Below, piece after piece: positions 21,478 through 33,179 of a stretch of 64,000 bases of DNA; the first letter of the stretch is position 1, and every line of letters begins with the position of its first letter. This DNA is from Macrothele yani (taxonomy: Eukaryota > Arthropoda > Arachnida > Araneae > Macrothelidae), in NCBI GenBank assembly GCA_039090855.1, contig CM076996.1, positions 48,698,469 to 48,762,468 on the forward strand, in the 5' to 3' direction. Both the position numbers and the translations under genes were made by a program. Below the pieces are notes generated by a model. It did not search any database. It saw only the letters and a program-made list of their open reading frames with translations, and was not told the DNA's origin.

Positions 21478-24207
21478 TGTTACACGGCACTAGCAGTGTT
21501 CCTGCCGAGTCTGCCGGTAACGGTGCTTGAGACCTGAAGTACAATTTAGTTGGCCACGGCACCAGGTGAGAATCTCAGGTGCACTGCTGCACTCAAAGAT
21601 TCACACCAGAACATAAAAAATGAAAAGTTGAAGAATGACCCGAAGCATAAGGCTTGGGTGAATCCACCTTGTGAACAAAATAACAACAACAAATAAAAAA
21701 TAAAATAATCTAAAAAAAATGATACTTTGGGATCAGAGTTGTGATGAGGTTCACCCGCAATCACCAATTCGTGACTGAGTGTAGTGGTCCGGATCTTACT
21801 CCGGTACATTCAATCCCCAACCAGTCAGTACAACACTCACTTTCGCAAATAACACATGATTCTCAAATACACAACACAACATTTAATAACGTTCTGCGAG
21901 ATTTAAACAGATCCGGCGCTCTCTAGGCGCATAGACAATTGCCCCTCATATGTGGGCAGCATACGGTGTCACACTTTACTGTCGGATAACGCAGCCGACT
22001 GAGTCTCCACCGGACTATCTGAACAAGAGATACTACTCGTTTACACACTAAATAGAGCTGCAGGTGATATTCATATACAATTGCTTAGAGAATGAAAAAA
22101 ATTATATGCAAACGATCACATTAAAAATTACTCGCGACACAAAATACACAAGCACGTTAATTTGCGGTATAAGATTATAGGTGCGAAATACTGCCAAAGT
22201 TAATTAACTAAATCTAATAAGCATGCACATGCAGATCCCTTCCCCGCTCGCTTTGGCCCTGAACCAAAGTTAAAAGAAACTGTCCCGCCCAGCGGAATTT
22301 GTGGCCACACCTTCTCCCTTATTCATGTAAAAAAAGTAATCAGGAAATGGGCCCTGTAAGAAATTGAAATCTGTATGTGCAGGTATTTCCTCTGAGGTTC
22401 AGTCACTCAGCATTACTGCATCTATGTCCATGCAGCTTCGGATGTCGGAATGGCACAAGTTCGCAGATGTGCGAAGAAAGAAAAAGGAAATATTCATCTA
22501 CTTACAGTTTCATGACTTTGCTGTGCAAATCCGTTGTGCATCACATAATATCACACGACAAAAAAAAACACGCACACAGACACTTGCACCATGTGGCAGC
22601 ACCGATGATTCAACACTTCACTTTGACGCTTGATGTAAATGAAGCACACAATTAAAAATGGTAATATCACGCCGCACTTTGTTGCAATGATTAGAGTGCA
22701 CACTGATCTATTCTCGTGACGATTTGAAGGTGGCCGTTAAGCAAAATAGGCCCTCTCACATCTGATGTTGCGGTTTCCAAGATTAATTTTCTCGGCCGAG
22801 CGAAATCAGACGTGCTTTTACCTTAAGCGTATATCGGCAACTCAACATTTCACCTGTATATTTGTTAGGTATCGAAGCCACCGCTCTTACGCTCATATTT
22901 TTCTTTCGACATGTTTTTATCCCGTCGCACTTACACGTAGTGGCTTCGCTGCTTACGCGACCACACACACGCACACATGGGGCCTCGCTTCACCCCGTAA
23001 GACAAGCGCATCTCTTCACTTCCTCCACAGTAGGGGATGAATGGGGGTGACGATTCCACACTGCAGTGGTTGGCATCCGAACCCGACTTTGCTTGGCTTC
23101 GCTTCTCATAGGAATGACCACTGTCCACTCGCAGACTTCTTAATTCCCCTGTAACTTGGCTTTCATTAGGCCAAACAGTCGCTGATTTCCATTACGCTCC
23201 AGCCTAGAAATTTCTGCGTTATCACGCGGATTTAGGCATTCTGCTGTCTTTGTGGCAAACTGGCATCTCCAGCTGCCTCGAGTTGTCTCCATTTCTTACC
23301 AAATGCGGGGAGGTTTGCTGCTTCATTTTTCCCAATTCATTTTGCTGCAGATCCAAGGCATCCAGCCTTTCACATCGGAGAGCATACAGACAACTAAACT
23401 TTCTTCCTTATTTTCATGCCAAGTGCGAACTCTTATTTTTCTGCACGGACCACACAGAGAGCAATTGTTCTCGAAAATGCCCCAAACAATCGACGAATTT
23501 ACGATTATTCGCTAAACCTTTCGTCCCCTATCTTCATTCATTCCTACTCAAGTGGCTCATTCGATACGTATTCCTCTTTCCCTTTCCGTGTTGCATAGGC
23601 TGCCCGTCAGCTGCGCCCTGATATTTATGACCTAACAGAGCTATTCTGAGACCACCCAGCCAGAGAGAGAATTCTTCGCCTCTTTTCTTTCCAAACCCCC
23701 AGATAAAACTTTATCTGCTGTTTACACTTTTAAACTCCAATCAAGCCTCGAACAATTAATACTTAATTAATTTCACACATCAACCACGCCCATTAATTAC
23801 TAAATTAATGGCGGGGGTGGGTCGTAACATCGGCCCCTAATCAAGAAATCCAGAAGCCCTCTTCTGGGCCTATCGCTTTGCTCTTATCAATTTCCAGAGC
23901 AACCATTGAGTGCTACATTTTCCCACAGGTAGAAACAATTTAAAATGGCAAAAATATTGCGTTTCATGCCTTCAAGAGCATTGGAGCGACTTCCCAATTA
24001 TCCCGCAATTTTGTTAATTAATTTAGAGAACATCCGAAAGAAAAAACAACGTAAATGAGAAATAAAAAAAATAAAAAAACTGAACTGTAAAAGAACATGT
24101 GAGCCTGCCGAACTGTGATTCCTAGCTGCCTCATACAATACGCGACATGGCGGACAAATTTTAAAGTTTTCTTCAGGTTTTAGGATGGGGGGGTGTCCAC
24201 TGTAACA
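21478..24207 (-). repeat. 3' LTR (minus-strand element)
   Basis: A 2,730-bp repeat starting TGTTACACGG and ending CCACTGTAACA on the plus strand. Open frames inside it are repeated in the other LTR and show no known domain. A G-run near 24187-24193 differs in length from its partner. Confidence 0.95.
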
Positions 24208-24219
24208 TTCCATCCCCCC
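24208..24219 (-). promoter_or_regulatory. Polypurine tract
   Basis: On the minus strand GGGGGGATGGAA lies directly upstream of the 3' LTR, the place where plus-strand priming occurs in LTR elements. Confidence 0.75.
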
Positions 24220-24226
24220 ATGAAAG

Positions 24227-24284
24227 AAAAAAAAAGGGATGACTGGATGAAGTTTATTCATCCAATCATTCCATTTTTTTTTTT
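24227..24284. repeat. Long imperfect hairpin beside the polypurine tract
   Basis: Arms 24227-24251 and 24257-24284 pair with few mismatches: an A-run, then GGGATGACTGGATGAA, against TTCATCCAATCATTCC and a T-run. The loop is GTTTA. Confidence 0.8.
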
Positions 24285-24481
24285 AACTGTAAACACTCAA
24301 CCCTTTCCCACCGTCGCAAGGCACCTAATTCCGGATTTAAGTGCCCTGAGAGCGGAAGGAAAGTTTAAGGATTTCATCACACGTTCATTGCTACCCGTCG
24401 AGATATGCGGAAAGAAAGTTTAAATATGAGGCATAGCTTCGAGAATCCACGAGTTCCACAGATCTCTCACGTTCGATGCTC

Positions 24482-24985
24482 CTACGCCCGCGAAATGATT
24501 GGAGGACTTTTGACCTGGCTTCCCTGCACTCGTAAGGGATCCACAATCATGCAGGTTCGCGCTGCAAAGGGTTCGGTTTCTGCCCTCAGCTCATCGCTAT
24601 CAGATAGAAATTCAGCAGCTCTCTCCCGAAATTTAGATTTAGCAATCGCGAGTTTAGTTTGCTCACTCCATCTACCCACCATCGCTACACTTTCGACATC
24701 CTGAAAAAAGTGTTTAGCACGATACAGCGGATCAGTGCCTGTAAATAGCCTCAACATGTTTATGCATCCCGCTATTTGCTCACCGTAAACCATAGGTGCG
24801 GCTAAAGCTGTTTGTCTCAGCTGTGATGTACCCGCTGTACTTGTAACAGGTGTACTCTCTTCCGGAACAATTGCAGCCCCAGTGCTCACATGTTCTCCGT
24901 CAGAGTGACCACCAGAATCATCTGAATCCATGTGACTCGCAGATGACGATTTTTTCGTGTTAGCCATTTTGTTTTTCTTACCCAC
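24482..24985 (-). CDS. gag: Gag-like protein (truncated) of the LTR retrotransposon
   Basis: This is the only sizeable internal frame, 167 codons, starting MGKKNKMANTKK at 24985, about 160 nt inside the primer site. Residues 1-50 are Lys/Ser- and acidic-rich. Residues 75-140 hold a capsid-like helical segment (LRLFTGTDPLYRAKHFFQDV, then AMVGRWSEQTKLAIAKSKFR and AAEFLSDSDELR), in the style of gypsy-type gag (F-x-G, W-x-x-x-x-K, A-x-x-F). Gag proteins assemble the particle in which the RNA is copied. The second half of a normal gag, including any zinc knuckle, is missing, and a second frame continues the similarity-poor tail. It may be a gag left by internal deletion, or a small gag kept for trans-packaging. 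Confidence 0.65.
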   Translation of the reverse strand: MGKKNKMANTKKSSSASHMDSDDSGGHSDGEHVSTGAAIVPEESTPVTSTAGTSQLRQTALAAPMVYGEQIAGCINMLRLFTGTDPLYRAKHFFQDVESVAMVGRWSEQTKLAIAKSKFRERAAEFLSDSDELRAETEPFAARTCMIVDPLRVQGSQVKSPPIISRA

Positions 24986-25147
24986 TAAAATTATGGCAGT
25001 TCTTAGAAAACAGCTTAAGGCTTACTTAATGCTAAATTATACAAAATTCGCACCGAACAAAACTAAATAAAAATAGTAATGGCAGTCAATTCGCACTTAT
25101 TTTACGAACATGAGTGTTGTTCCGCTAGCTGCAAAATATAGGTATCG

Positions 25148-25165
25148 ATCCTGGTCACGGCACCA
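25148..25165 (-). promoter_or_regulatory. Primer-binding site for tRNA-His
   Basis: On the minus strand TGGTGCCGTGACCAGGAT begins 4 nt after the LTR. From memory of animal tRNA-His, it is complementary to the 3' end (..ATCCTGGTCACGGCA plus CCA) over all 18 nt. Confidence 0.9.
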
Positions 25166-25169
25166 TTAA

Positions 25170-27910
25170 TGTTACACGGCACTAGCAGTGTTCCTGCCGA
25201 GTCTGCCGGTAACGGTGCTTGAGACCTGAAGTACAATTTAGTTGGCCACGGCACCAGGTGAGAATCTCAGGTGCACTGCTGCACTCAAAGATTCACACCA
25301 GAACATAAAAAATGAAAAGTTGAAGAATGACCCGAAGCATAAGGCTTGGGTGAATCCACCTTGTGAACAAAATAACAACAACAAATAAAAAATAAAATAA
25401 TCTAAAAAAAAAATGATACTTTGGGATCAGAGTTGTGATGAGGTTCACCCGCAATCACCAATTCGTGACTGAGTGTAGTGGTCCGGATCTTACTCCGGTA
25501 CATTCAATCCCCAACCAGTCAGTACAACACTCACTTTCGCAAATAACACATGATTCTCAAATACACAACACAACATTTAATAACGTTCTGCGAGATTTAA
25601 ACAGATCCGGCGCTCTCTAGGCGCATAGACAATTGCCCCTCATATGTGGGCAGCATACGGTGTCACACTTTACTGTCGGATAACGCAGCCGACTGAGTCT
25701 CCACCGGACTATCTGAACAAGAGATACTACTCGTTTACACACTAAATAGAGCTGCAGGTGATATTCATATACAATTGCTTAGAGAATGAAAAAAAAATTA
25801 TATGCAAACGATCACATTAAAAATTACTCGCGACACAAAATACACAAGCACGTTAATTTGCGGTATAAGATTATAGGTGCGAAATACTGCCAAAGTTAAT
25901 TAACTAAATCTAATAAGCATGCACATGCAGATCCCTTCCCCGCTCGCTTTGGCCCTGAACCAAAGTTAAAAGAAACTGTCCCGCCCAGCGGAATTTGTGG
26001 CCACACCTTCTCCCTTATTCATGTAAAAAAAGTAATCAGGAAATGGGCCCTGTAAGAAATTGAAATCTGTATGTGCAGGTATTTCCTCTGAGGTTCAGTC
26101 ACTCAGCATTACTGCATCTATGTCCATGCAGCTTCGGATGTCGGAATGGCACAAGTTCGCAGATGTGCGAAGAAAGAAAAAGGAAATATTCATCTACTTA
26201 CAGTTTCATGACTTTGCTGTGCAAATCCGTTGTGCATCACATAATATCACACGACAAAAAAAAAACACGCACACAGACACTTGCACCATGTGGCAGCACC
26301 GATGATTCAACACTTCACTTTGACGCTTGATGTAAATGAAGCACACAATTAAAAATGGTAATATCACGCCGCACTTTGTTGCAATGATTAGAGTGCACAC
26401 TGATCTATTCTCGTGACGATTTGAAGGTGGCCGTTAAGCAAAATAGGCCCTCTCACATCTGATGTTGCGGTTTCCAAGATTAATTTTCTCGGCCGAGCGA
26501 AATCAGACGTGCTTTTACCTTAAGCGTATATCGGCAACTCAACATTTCACCTGTATATTTGTTAGGTATCGAAGCCACCGCTCTTACGCTCATATTTTTC
26601 TTTCGACATGTTTTTATCCCGTCGCACTTACACGTAGTGGCTTCGCTGCTTACGCGACCACACACACGCACACATGGGGCCTCGCTTCACCCCGTAAGAC
26701 AAGCGCATCTCTTCACTTCCTCCACAGTAGGGGATGAATGGGGGTGACGATTCCACACTGCAGTGGTTGGCATCCGAACCCGACTTTGCTTGGCTTCGCT
26801 TCTCATAGGAATGACCACTGTCCACTCGCAGACTTCTTAATTCCCCTGTAACTTGGCTTTCATTAGGCCAAACAGTCGCTGATTTCCATTACGCTCCAGC
26901 CTAGAAATTTCTGCGTTATCACGCGGATTTAGGCATTCTGCTGTCTTTGTGGCAAACTGGCATCTCCAGCTGCCTCGAGTTGTCTCCATTTCTTACCAAA
27001 TGCGGGGAGGTTTGCTGCTTCATTTTTCCCAATTCATTTTGCTGCAGATCCAAGGCATCCAGCCTTTCACATCGGAGAGCATACAGACAACTAAACTTTC
27101 TTCCTTATTTTCATGCCAAGTGCGAACTCTTATTTTTCTGCACGGACCACACAGAGAGCAATTGTTCTCGAAAATGCCCCAAACAATCGACGAATTTACG
27201 ATTATTCGCTAAACCTTTCGTCCCCTATCTTCATTCATTCCTACTCAAGTGGCTCATTCGATACGTATTCCTCTTTCCCTTTCCGTGTTGCATAGGCTGC
27301 CCGTCAGCTGCGCCCTGATATTTATGACCTAACAGAGCTATTCTGAGACCACCCAGCCAGAGAGAGAATTCTTCGCCTCTTTTCTTTCCAAACCCCCAGA
27401 TAAAACTTTATCTGCTGTTTACACTTTTAAACTCCAATCAAGCCTCGAACAATTAATACTTAATTAATTTCACACATCAACCACGCCCATTAATTACTAA
27501 ATTAATGGCGGGGGTGGGTCGTAACATCGGCCCCTAATCAAGAAATCCAGAAGCCCTCTTCTGGGCCTATCGCTTTGCTCTTATCAATTTCCAGAGCAAC
27601 CATTGAGTGCTACATTTTCCCACAGGTAGAAACAATTTAAAATGGCAAAAATATTGCGTTTCATGCCTTCAAGAGCATTGGAGCGACTTCCCAATTATCC
27701 CGCAATTTTGTTAATTAATTTAGAGAACATCCGAAAGAAAAAACAACGTAAATGAGAAATAAAAAAAATAAAAAAAACTGAACTGTAAAAGAACATGTGA
27801 GCCTGCCGAACTGTGATTCCTAGCTGCCTCATACAATACGCGACATGGCGGACAAATTTTAAAGTTTTCTTCAGGTTTTAGGATGGGGGGGGGGGGTGTC
27901 CACTGTAACA
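25170..27910 (-). repeat. 5' LTR (minus-strand element)
   Basis: A 2,741-bp near-identical partner of 21478-24207. Length differences are mostly in A and G runs (for example 25404-25412 and 27885-27897). Confidence 0.95.
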
Positions 27911-27914
27911 GTAG

Positions 27915-29369
27915 AAATCACTTCACTTCACAATAACAGGATAAATATATGAATCCCATCCTTCAAACTATTAACTCGCTACTTTGACCAGACAATATTA
28001 TGAGACTTTAGCTCGCTATAACAAAACGCAATCACCATATACCTGCTATACAATATTTTCTTTCGTTCTTATCTCGCTCGTCGATCTCTAATTGTTCTTC
28101 ACTGTATCAGCATCTCAGCGCATAGCACGCAGCACATAGACCATTTAAACTGCCCTTACACATCTTTTTATTGACCACTGACTCACTGCCACTGATTACC
28201 AATTTTGAAAACTCGTCTGGAGAAATAATGTGTCATTAAGTCAGAAAAATGTTTAACAAGAAGCAACCACATTTACATGGTAACACAGAAACTCAAAAGG
28301 AGGGTTAAAGTAGAGGTATACGTCACATAGAATATAACCTTGCTGGCTTCAACACACATATCAATTTTATAAAAATGGCACTTGTTCACCGATCACATCA
28401 CGGTCTGATTCGATTGAGCATGAGAGGACGCTCTCTACGTCCTGTGCGATGACAAGGAAACGATACGTAGTCCAGAAACAATCAGATTGGTGAGTACTTC
28501 TTTTTTTTTTTGCATCTTATGACGCTGTTAGCCAACTGTTATCGTTATTCTGAGAGGTGGATGTGAATGTATCTTGTACCGTGAATTATAAGTTTTGTTT
28601 GACACACCAAAGTTATCGTCTCCAATCGAGCAAGGTTTAAACTAAGCGCTTTTGTGGGCATTCTTCTTATTTCTTTGAAGTAGGTAAAGCCGCACGTCGA
28701 CTCTTAAAACATTTAAAAATATTCAAATGCTTTTAGACAATTTAAATGTGTTAGTGTACCGGCCTGACACAGCAGTTTTTAAAAACACTTAAATTATGTT
28801 TTGATAGTGATATCACTGCATGTTCAAATTAAACGTACAAAAAAAAATCCAAGATAGATAGAGAGAGAAGAGAAAAAAATACATTGTGGAATGTGAGTAG
28901 TAAAACACATCTAGTTCCTTGCTGTATAAATATTCTTAATGTTGGTGCACATTAAAAAGCATTACTTTTGATAAACATTAGTGCCCAATCATTTTCTTAT
29001 GTAGTCTGAACGGAATCTGATATCTGCATCCAAAAATAATATTTGATTTTATTTAGTCATCAAAAAGCGTGAATGACTAATAACTGCATGTTTACACATC
29101 TGGAGTAACTGCTGAAACTTTCTCTAGGGGAAGTAGGCTAGAGAAATTGCAAACGGTCATTTGATCTCTTCCCGCGCATGCGTACTAATGCAAGGGAAGA
29201 TCTTCGAGAGTATGGAATAAGTTTGAAAAAATGTATAAAATCTAGTTTGGCAAGACATGCAGATTCAATGAAATTTTTTTCCAGTGCCCTCTCACTATAT
29301 TAGAAGAAATGCACAGTGAAAGGAAACTCCCAAAGCACATTCAGATTCATACAAGCAATTGAGATTTAT
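27915..29369. other. Unannotated sequence
   Basis: No gene or recognisable element was found. There is a T-run at about 28501-28511 and short AG-rich sequence near 28855-28880. Confidence 0.5.
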
Positions 29370-32090
29370 CTCATCATCATCGGCAACCATTATCAATCCA
29401 CTGCTGAATGAAGGTCTCCCCAAGCTTCTTCCACAACGGTCTATCTTGTGCCAGTCTCCTCCATGTTAGTCCCGCATACCTTCGAATTTCATCCACCCAT
29501 CTCCCATGTGGCCTTCTACTGGGTCTTTTCCTGTGCCTTGGAATCCAATCTAAAATTTCGGTTGTCCATCGATGGTCTGTTTCTCTGGCAACATGTCCAG
29601 ACCATTCCCTTTTCAGGTATTTTATTCTGATAATGATGTCTTCCACTCTTGTCATTTTTCTGATGCACGAGTTCCTCTTCTTATCTCTCATGGTTACAAC
29701 AAGCATGCACCTCTCCATGCTGCTTCGAGTTGTCTGCAGCCTTTGTATGTCTCTTTTAGTTAAGGTCCAGGTCTCTGCACCATACGTAAGCACTGGAAGG
29801 ATGCATTGATCAAACAGTTTTCTTTTAAGACATAATGGCATATTAATCTTGAAAATTATGTTGTTTCTTCCAAAATTTCTCCAGGCAAGTTTTATACGCC
29901 GATTAATTTCTTCAATAATGTGACCTTCACTTGATATCTGCTGTCCAAGATAAATGTAGGTATTGGTTATCACCAGCTTTTCTCCATCAACCGATAAAGC
30001 TTCTTTTCTTGTAAAAGCGTTGTACATCACTTTTGTCTTCTGAAAGTTCCTTTTAATCCCACTTCTTTACTCTTGTCAGCAAGTTCCTGGATCATACTCT
30101 GCAGCTCTGATGGAGTAGTTGCAAAAATGACTACGTCATCAGCAAAACGACGGTGAGTTAGATGATCTCCATTAATCTTGATCCCCTTGTTTTCCCAGTT
30201 CAGTGATTGAAATACATTTTCCAATGTGGCATTAAAGAGCTTGGGAGATATGGTTTCACCTTGTCTCACTCCCTTTCCAATTTTTATGAGTGCTGTTTTC
30301 TCAAACAGCCGAATCTTTGCACTTGCGTTTTCATAGATGTTATTAATGATATTAATGTATGCATCTTCAATGCCGCAGGATTTCAAAGCCATTGTAACTG
30401 CTGATGGTTTCACCGAATCAAAGGCCTTTTCATAATCGGTAAAAGCCATGCATAATGCAAGTTCATATTCCCTTGCTCTTTCAATTAGTTCTCTCAGTAC
30501 GTGGATAGGATCTATAGCACTGTAGCCACTCCTGAATCCAGCTTGTTCTCTCGGTTGAGTCATGTCCAGTGTTACCTTCAAGCGGCATGAAAGAACTTTA
30601 GTGAAAATATTTTAGGCCATTGATAGGATGCTGATAGGTCTGTAGTTCCTGAGATCCTCAATGTCATCTCTTTTATGTAGCAGGATCATTGTAGCATCGT
30701 TCCAATCCTCATAAATCTTCCCTTTATTAAGGCATCGAGTGAAAACGTGGGTGGGTACTATTTCAATTTCTCCACTTGCTTCTTGTATGATGTCTACAGT
30801 AATTCCATATTCTCCTGGAGCTTTTCCCCGTTTCAGGTTCTTGATTGCATGTGCAACTTCTGCTGGGAGGACTGGGAGAATTCTGGTACTTGTACCTTCC
30901 ATGATGTCTGGAGTACATTTATCATCTCTTTCATATAATCTTGAGTAGAAATCTTTCACTCTCGTCAAACTTTCTCATGTATTTTTTGTTACAGAACCAT
31001 CTTCTTTTCTCAGTGCCATAATCTGTTTTCTTCTCTTACTGAGATGTCTCTTTGCTCTCTTTAGGCTTTGGTTGTTTTCAACTGCTTTCCTCACTAGTTC
31101 ACAGTTGAATTTCCTTACGTTTTCAATTATACTTTTTCGTACTGTCTTGCATATCTCATTATATTCCACTTTGGAAGTCACATCTTCTTAAGTTGTCCTC
31201 ATCTCTCTTCTTTCTTGCTTCAAAATTTTGGTTTTTCCTAATAGTTTGTTCACATGCAACTTGTTCTTAGTACCAGCTAATTTTGTTGCTGTTTCCATAA
31301 GAGCTTTGCTTACCTTTCTGTTAACTTTAGTGATGTCCATTTCTTCCGACGTTAGACATCCTAGAGTAGAGACAGTATTCCTCAGTTCCAATTTGAAGGT
31401 ATTATGATGCTTTTTAAGGTTGGTCATGTCAATACACTTAGTTTGTTTTATGAGCTTGCTATGCTCGAGTTTTGCATTGAGGTGCTTATTACATCTTACC
31501 ATTCTATGGTCACTACCTGTGTTGAACGTCTTCAGCCCACTGCAGTCTTCCATGACAAATTTCTTGTTACACATAATAAAATCAATTTCACTTGTCAATG
31601 CATTGGAATGCCTCCATGTCCATTTCCTTTGCGGCTTTTTCTTGAAAAAATAGTTCATGATGAAAAACCATTCTGCCTCTACAAACTCTACAAGAGTATT
31701 TTCACGCTGGTTTCTGTTGCCATGACCGAATTTACCTATTGAAGGTTCATTCTGTTGCCTTTGCCCTATTTTTGCATTGAAATCTCCCTTAAGTATCTTC
31801 AAGTGCTGATTGCCTTTAGTATTTAGATGACGAATTTCCTCATAAAATTCTTCAATTTCTTCTTCAGGATGACTCATGGTGGGCGCATAAGCTTGAATAA
31901 TCTGAGCCTGGTATCTTCTCGAGAGTTGGATAACGAGTCGTGCAGCTCTGTCAGAGGAACTTTCAACTTCTACAACTTTATCGTCCAGTTTCTTGTTTAT
32001 TATACATCCAACACAGCTAGTTCTGCCAGTATCTTTTCCACGATAATAGTAGAAGAGATGTCCACGTTTCAGTTCAATGAGATCTTCTAT
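29370..32090 (-). mobile_element. RTE-clade LINE, 5'-truncated
   Basis: Minus strand: endonuclease, reverse transcriptase and C-terminal domain, ending in a short GATGATGATGAGATAA tail of the kind RTE elements carry. The start of the endonuclease is missing, and similarity stops near 32090, where a zinc-finger relic begins on the plus strand. A second fragment of the same family lies at 41608-41740. Confidence 0.85.
29377..32090 (-). pseudogene. RTE endonuclease-reverse transcriptase, four broken frames
   Basis: Segment 31188-32090 is an APE-type endonuclease: CVGCIINKKL, QIIQAYAPTMSHPEEE, GDFNAKIG, TWRHSNALTSEIDFIM and catalytic SDHRMVR. Segment 30612-30968 is the start of the RT (LKRGKAPG, LLHKRDDIEDLRNYRPISIL). 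Segment 30027-30581 carries the palm (AFTDYEKAFDSV, KGVRQGETISPKLF and catalytic RFADDVVIF at about 30129-30149). Segment 29377-30030 is the C-terminal part (YLGQQISSEG, VLTYGAETWTLTK, WSGHVARETDHRW, GRPxGRWVDEI-like). The protein nicks DNA and copies its RNA there. Catalytic residues survive, but frameshifts near 30027, 30600, 30970 and 31185 and the lost N-terminus make it inactive. Divergence is modest, so the insertion is not very old. Confidence 0.88.
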
Positions 32091-32760
32091 GCACCAGTAA
32101 ATTATCATGTAAGTCTGATCTTTCGTGGCATATGCGTCTTCGCATAGGTGGAAAATGTCACCAGTATGCTCCAAGGAATTTACTTACAAAGCTAGACTTT
32201 CTAGGCAAATGCATTTTCACACAGGTGAAAAACTTCAAAAATGTGACGGATTTTCCATTAAATATATTGAGAAAGGTAGCATTTTCAAGGCCTAAGCTCA
32301 TACATACAGGCAAAAAACCTAACGAGTGTTTTGTTTCCAAGACATTCTCATACCAAGAGCAAGGACACCTTTCAGAACGTATGCTCCGTCACACAGATAA
32401 GAGACATTTTTCCCACTGTGATATATGCTTCAAAAACTTCACAACAAACTTTCATCTTACCCAGCACAAAGTTCTTTACAGAAGAAACCTCACGAATATG
32501 TTGTATGTTCCAAGGGATTCCTAGTGGAAAGCAATCCTTCACAGCATATTCGTTTCACACCAGAGTGAAAGCCTTTCCAGTGTGATACATGCTTCAAAAA
32601 TTTCGCAAGCAGATTTCCCCTGACATAACACGTGATTCGTCACACAGGTGTAAAACAACATCAATGTGACAAACGTTCAAAATAATTCTTGCAGAAATGT
32701 CATCTTTCAGAATATATGCTTATTCGCACATGCGAGAAAGATTTCCAGCGCGATATGCAC

Positions 32761-32790
32761 GCGTGTGTGTGTGTGTGTGTGTGTGTGGTG
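32761..32790. repeat. (GT)n microsatellite
   Basis: About 12 GT units with one interruption, inside the zinc-finger relic. Confidence 0.95.
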
Positions 32791-32997
32791 TGTTTGTTTC
32801 AAGAACCTTGCTAGAAAATCTTACCTTAGAATCCACATAGTTCTTCTCACAGATGAAAAATCTCACCAACGTGATGCATGTTCCAAGCAATTGAAATGGA
32901 AATCTAACCTTACAAAGCAAATTCTTCGTCACAAAAGTGAAAAAAACTCACTAATCCGATGCATATGCAAAGCGATTCGGAGAGAAATGCAACATTT

Positions 32998-33046
32998 TGA
33001 GTCATGTTTGTTCATGTGGGTCAGCAACATGAACAAACATGACTCA
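32998..33046. repeat. Perfect 20-bp palindrome
   Basis: Positions 32998-33017 and 33027-33046 are exact reverse complements (TGAGTCATGTTTGTTCATGT) with a 9-nt loop, in the zinc-finger relic. Confidence 0.95.
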
Positions 33047-33179
33047 CAATGGTCGTTTATAAGAAAGCCACATCATACTAAACAGTTACAAAGGGCAATT
33101 CTAGATGAAGTAATTGGAATCTTGGATATGCTTGGTAAAAAGCAAAGTAAGTTTGTGTATTTATTTTTATCTTAAGACG

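Larger units (their letters stand above)
21478..27910 (-). mobile_element. Young non-autonomous LTR retrotransposon with 2.7-kb LTRs
   Basis: Two near-identical direct repeats (21478-24207 and 25170-27910) bound a 962-bp internal region. LTR ends are perfect inverted repeats, TGTTACA and TGTAACA. The target duplication is GTAG (21474-21477 and 27911-27914). A primer site for tRNA-His follows the LTR at 25170 on the minus strand, and a polypurine tract precedes the other LTR at 24208-24219. A gag-like frame (24482-24985) on the minus strand fixes orientation; protease, reverse transcriptase and integrase are absent. LTRs differ mainly in homopolymer lengths, so insertion is recent. Gag shape and 4-bp duplication suggest the Ty3/gypsy group; BEL is possible. 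It must borrow pol from a relative. Confidence 0.93.
32110..33175 (+). pseudogene. Decayed C2H2 zinc-finger gene fragment
   Basis: Read across three frames, the region shows repeated linker-and-finger words spaced about 84 nt apart: HMRLRIGGKCHQ, HTGEKLQKC-like, HTDKRHFSHCDICFKNF, NFHLTQH, SYLRIHIVLLTDEKSH and SNLTKQILRHKSEKN. These are remnants of the HTGEKPxxCxxC..H..H tandem fingers of C2H2 DNA-binding proteins. No frame stays open for more than about 170 codons and most fingers miss a Cys or His. A GT microsatellite interrupts one finger. It may be a relic of a lineage-expanded zinc-finger family. No start or promoter was found. Confidence 0.65.

Noticed and set aside
23250..23621. 123-codon open frame in the LTR as a gene
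   Set aside because: It is repeated exactly in the other LTR, lies antisense to the element and has no recognisable domain.
21478..27910. Segmental duplication of a 2.7-kb region
   Set aside because: TG...CA ends, a perfect primer site, a purine tract and a GTAG target duplication identify LTRs of one element.
31404..32147. Plus-strand open frames opposite the RTE endonuclease
   Set aside because: They are shadows of the minus-strand endonuclease frame, which has clear catalytic motifs.
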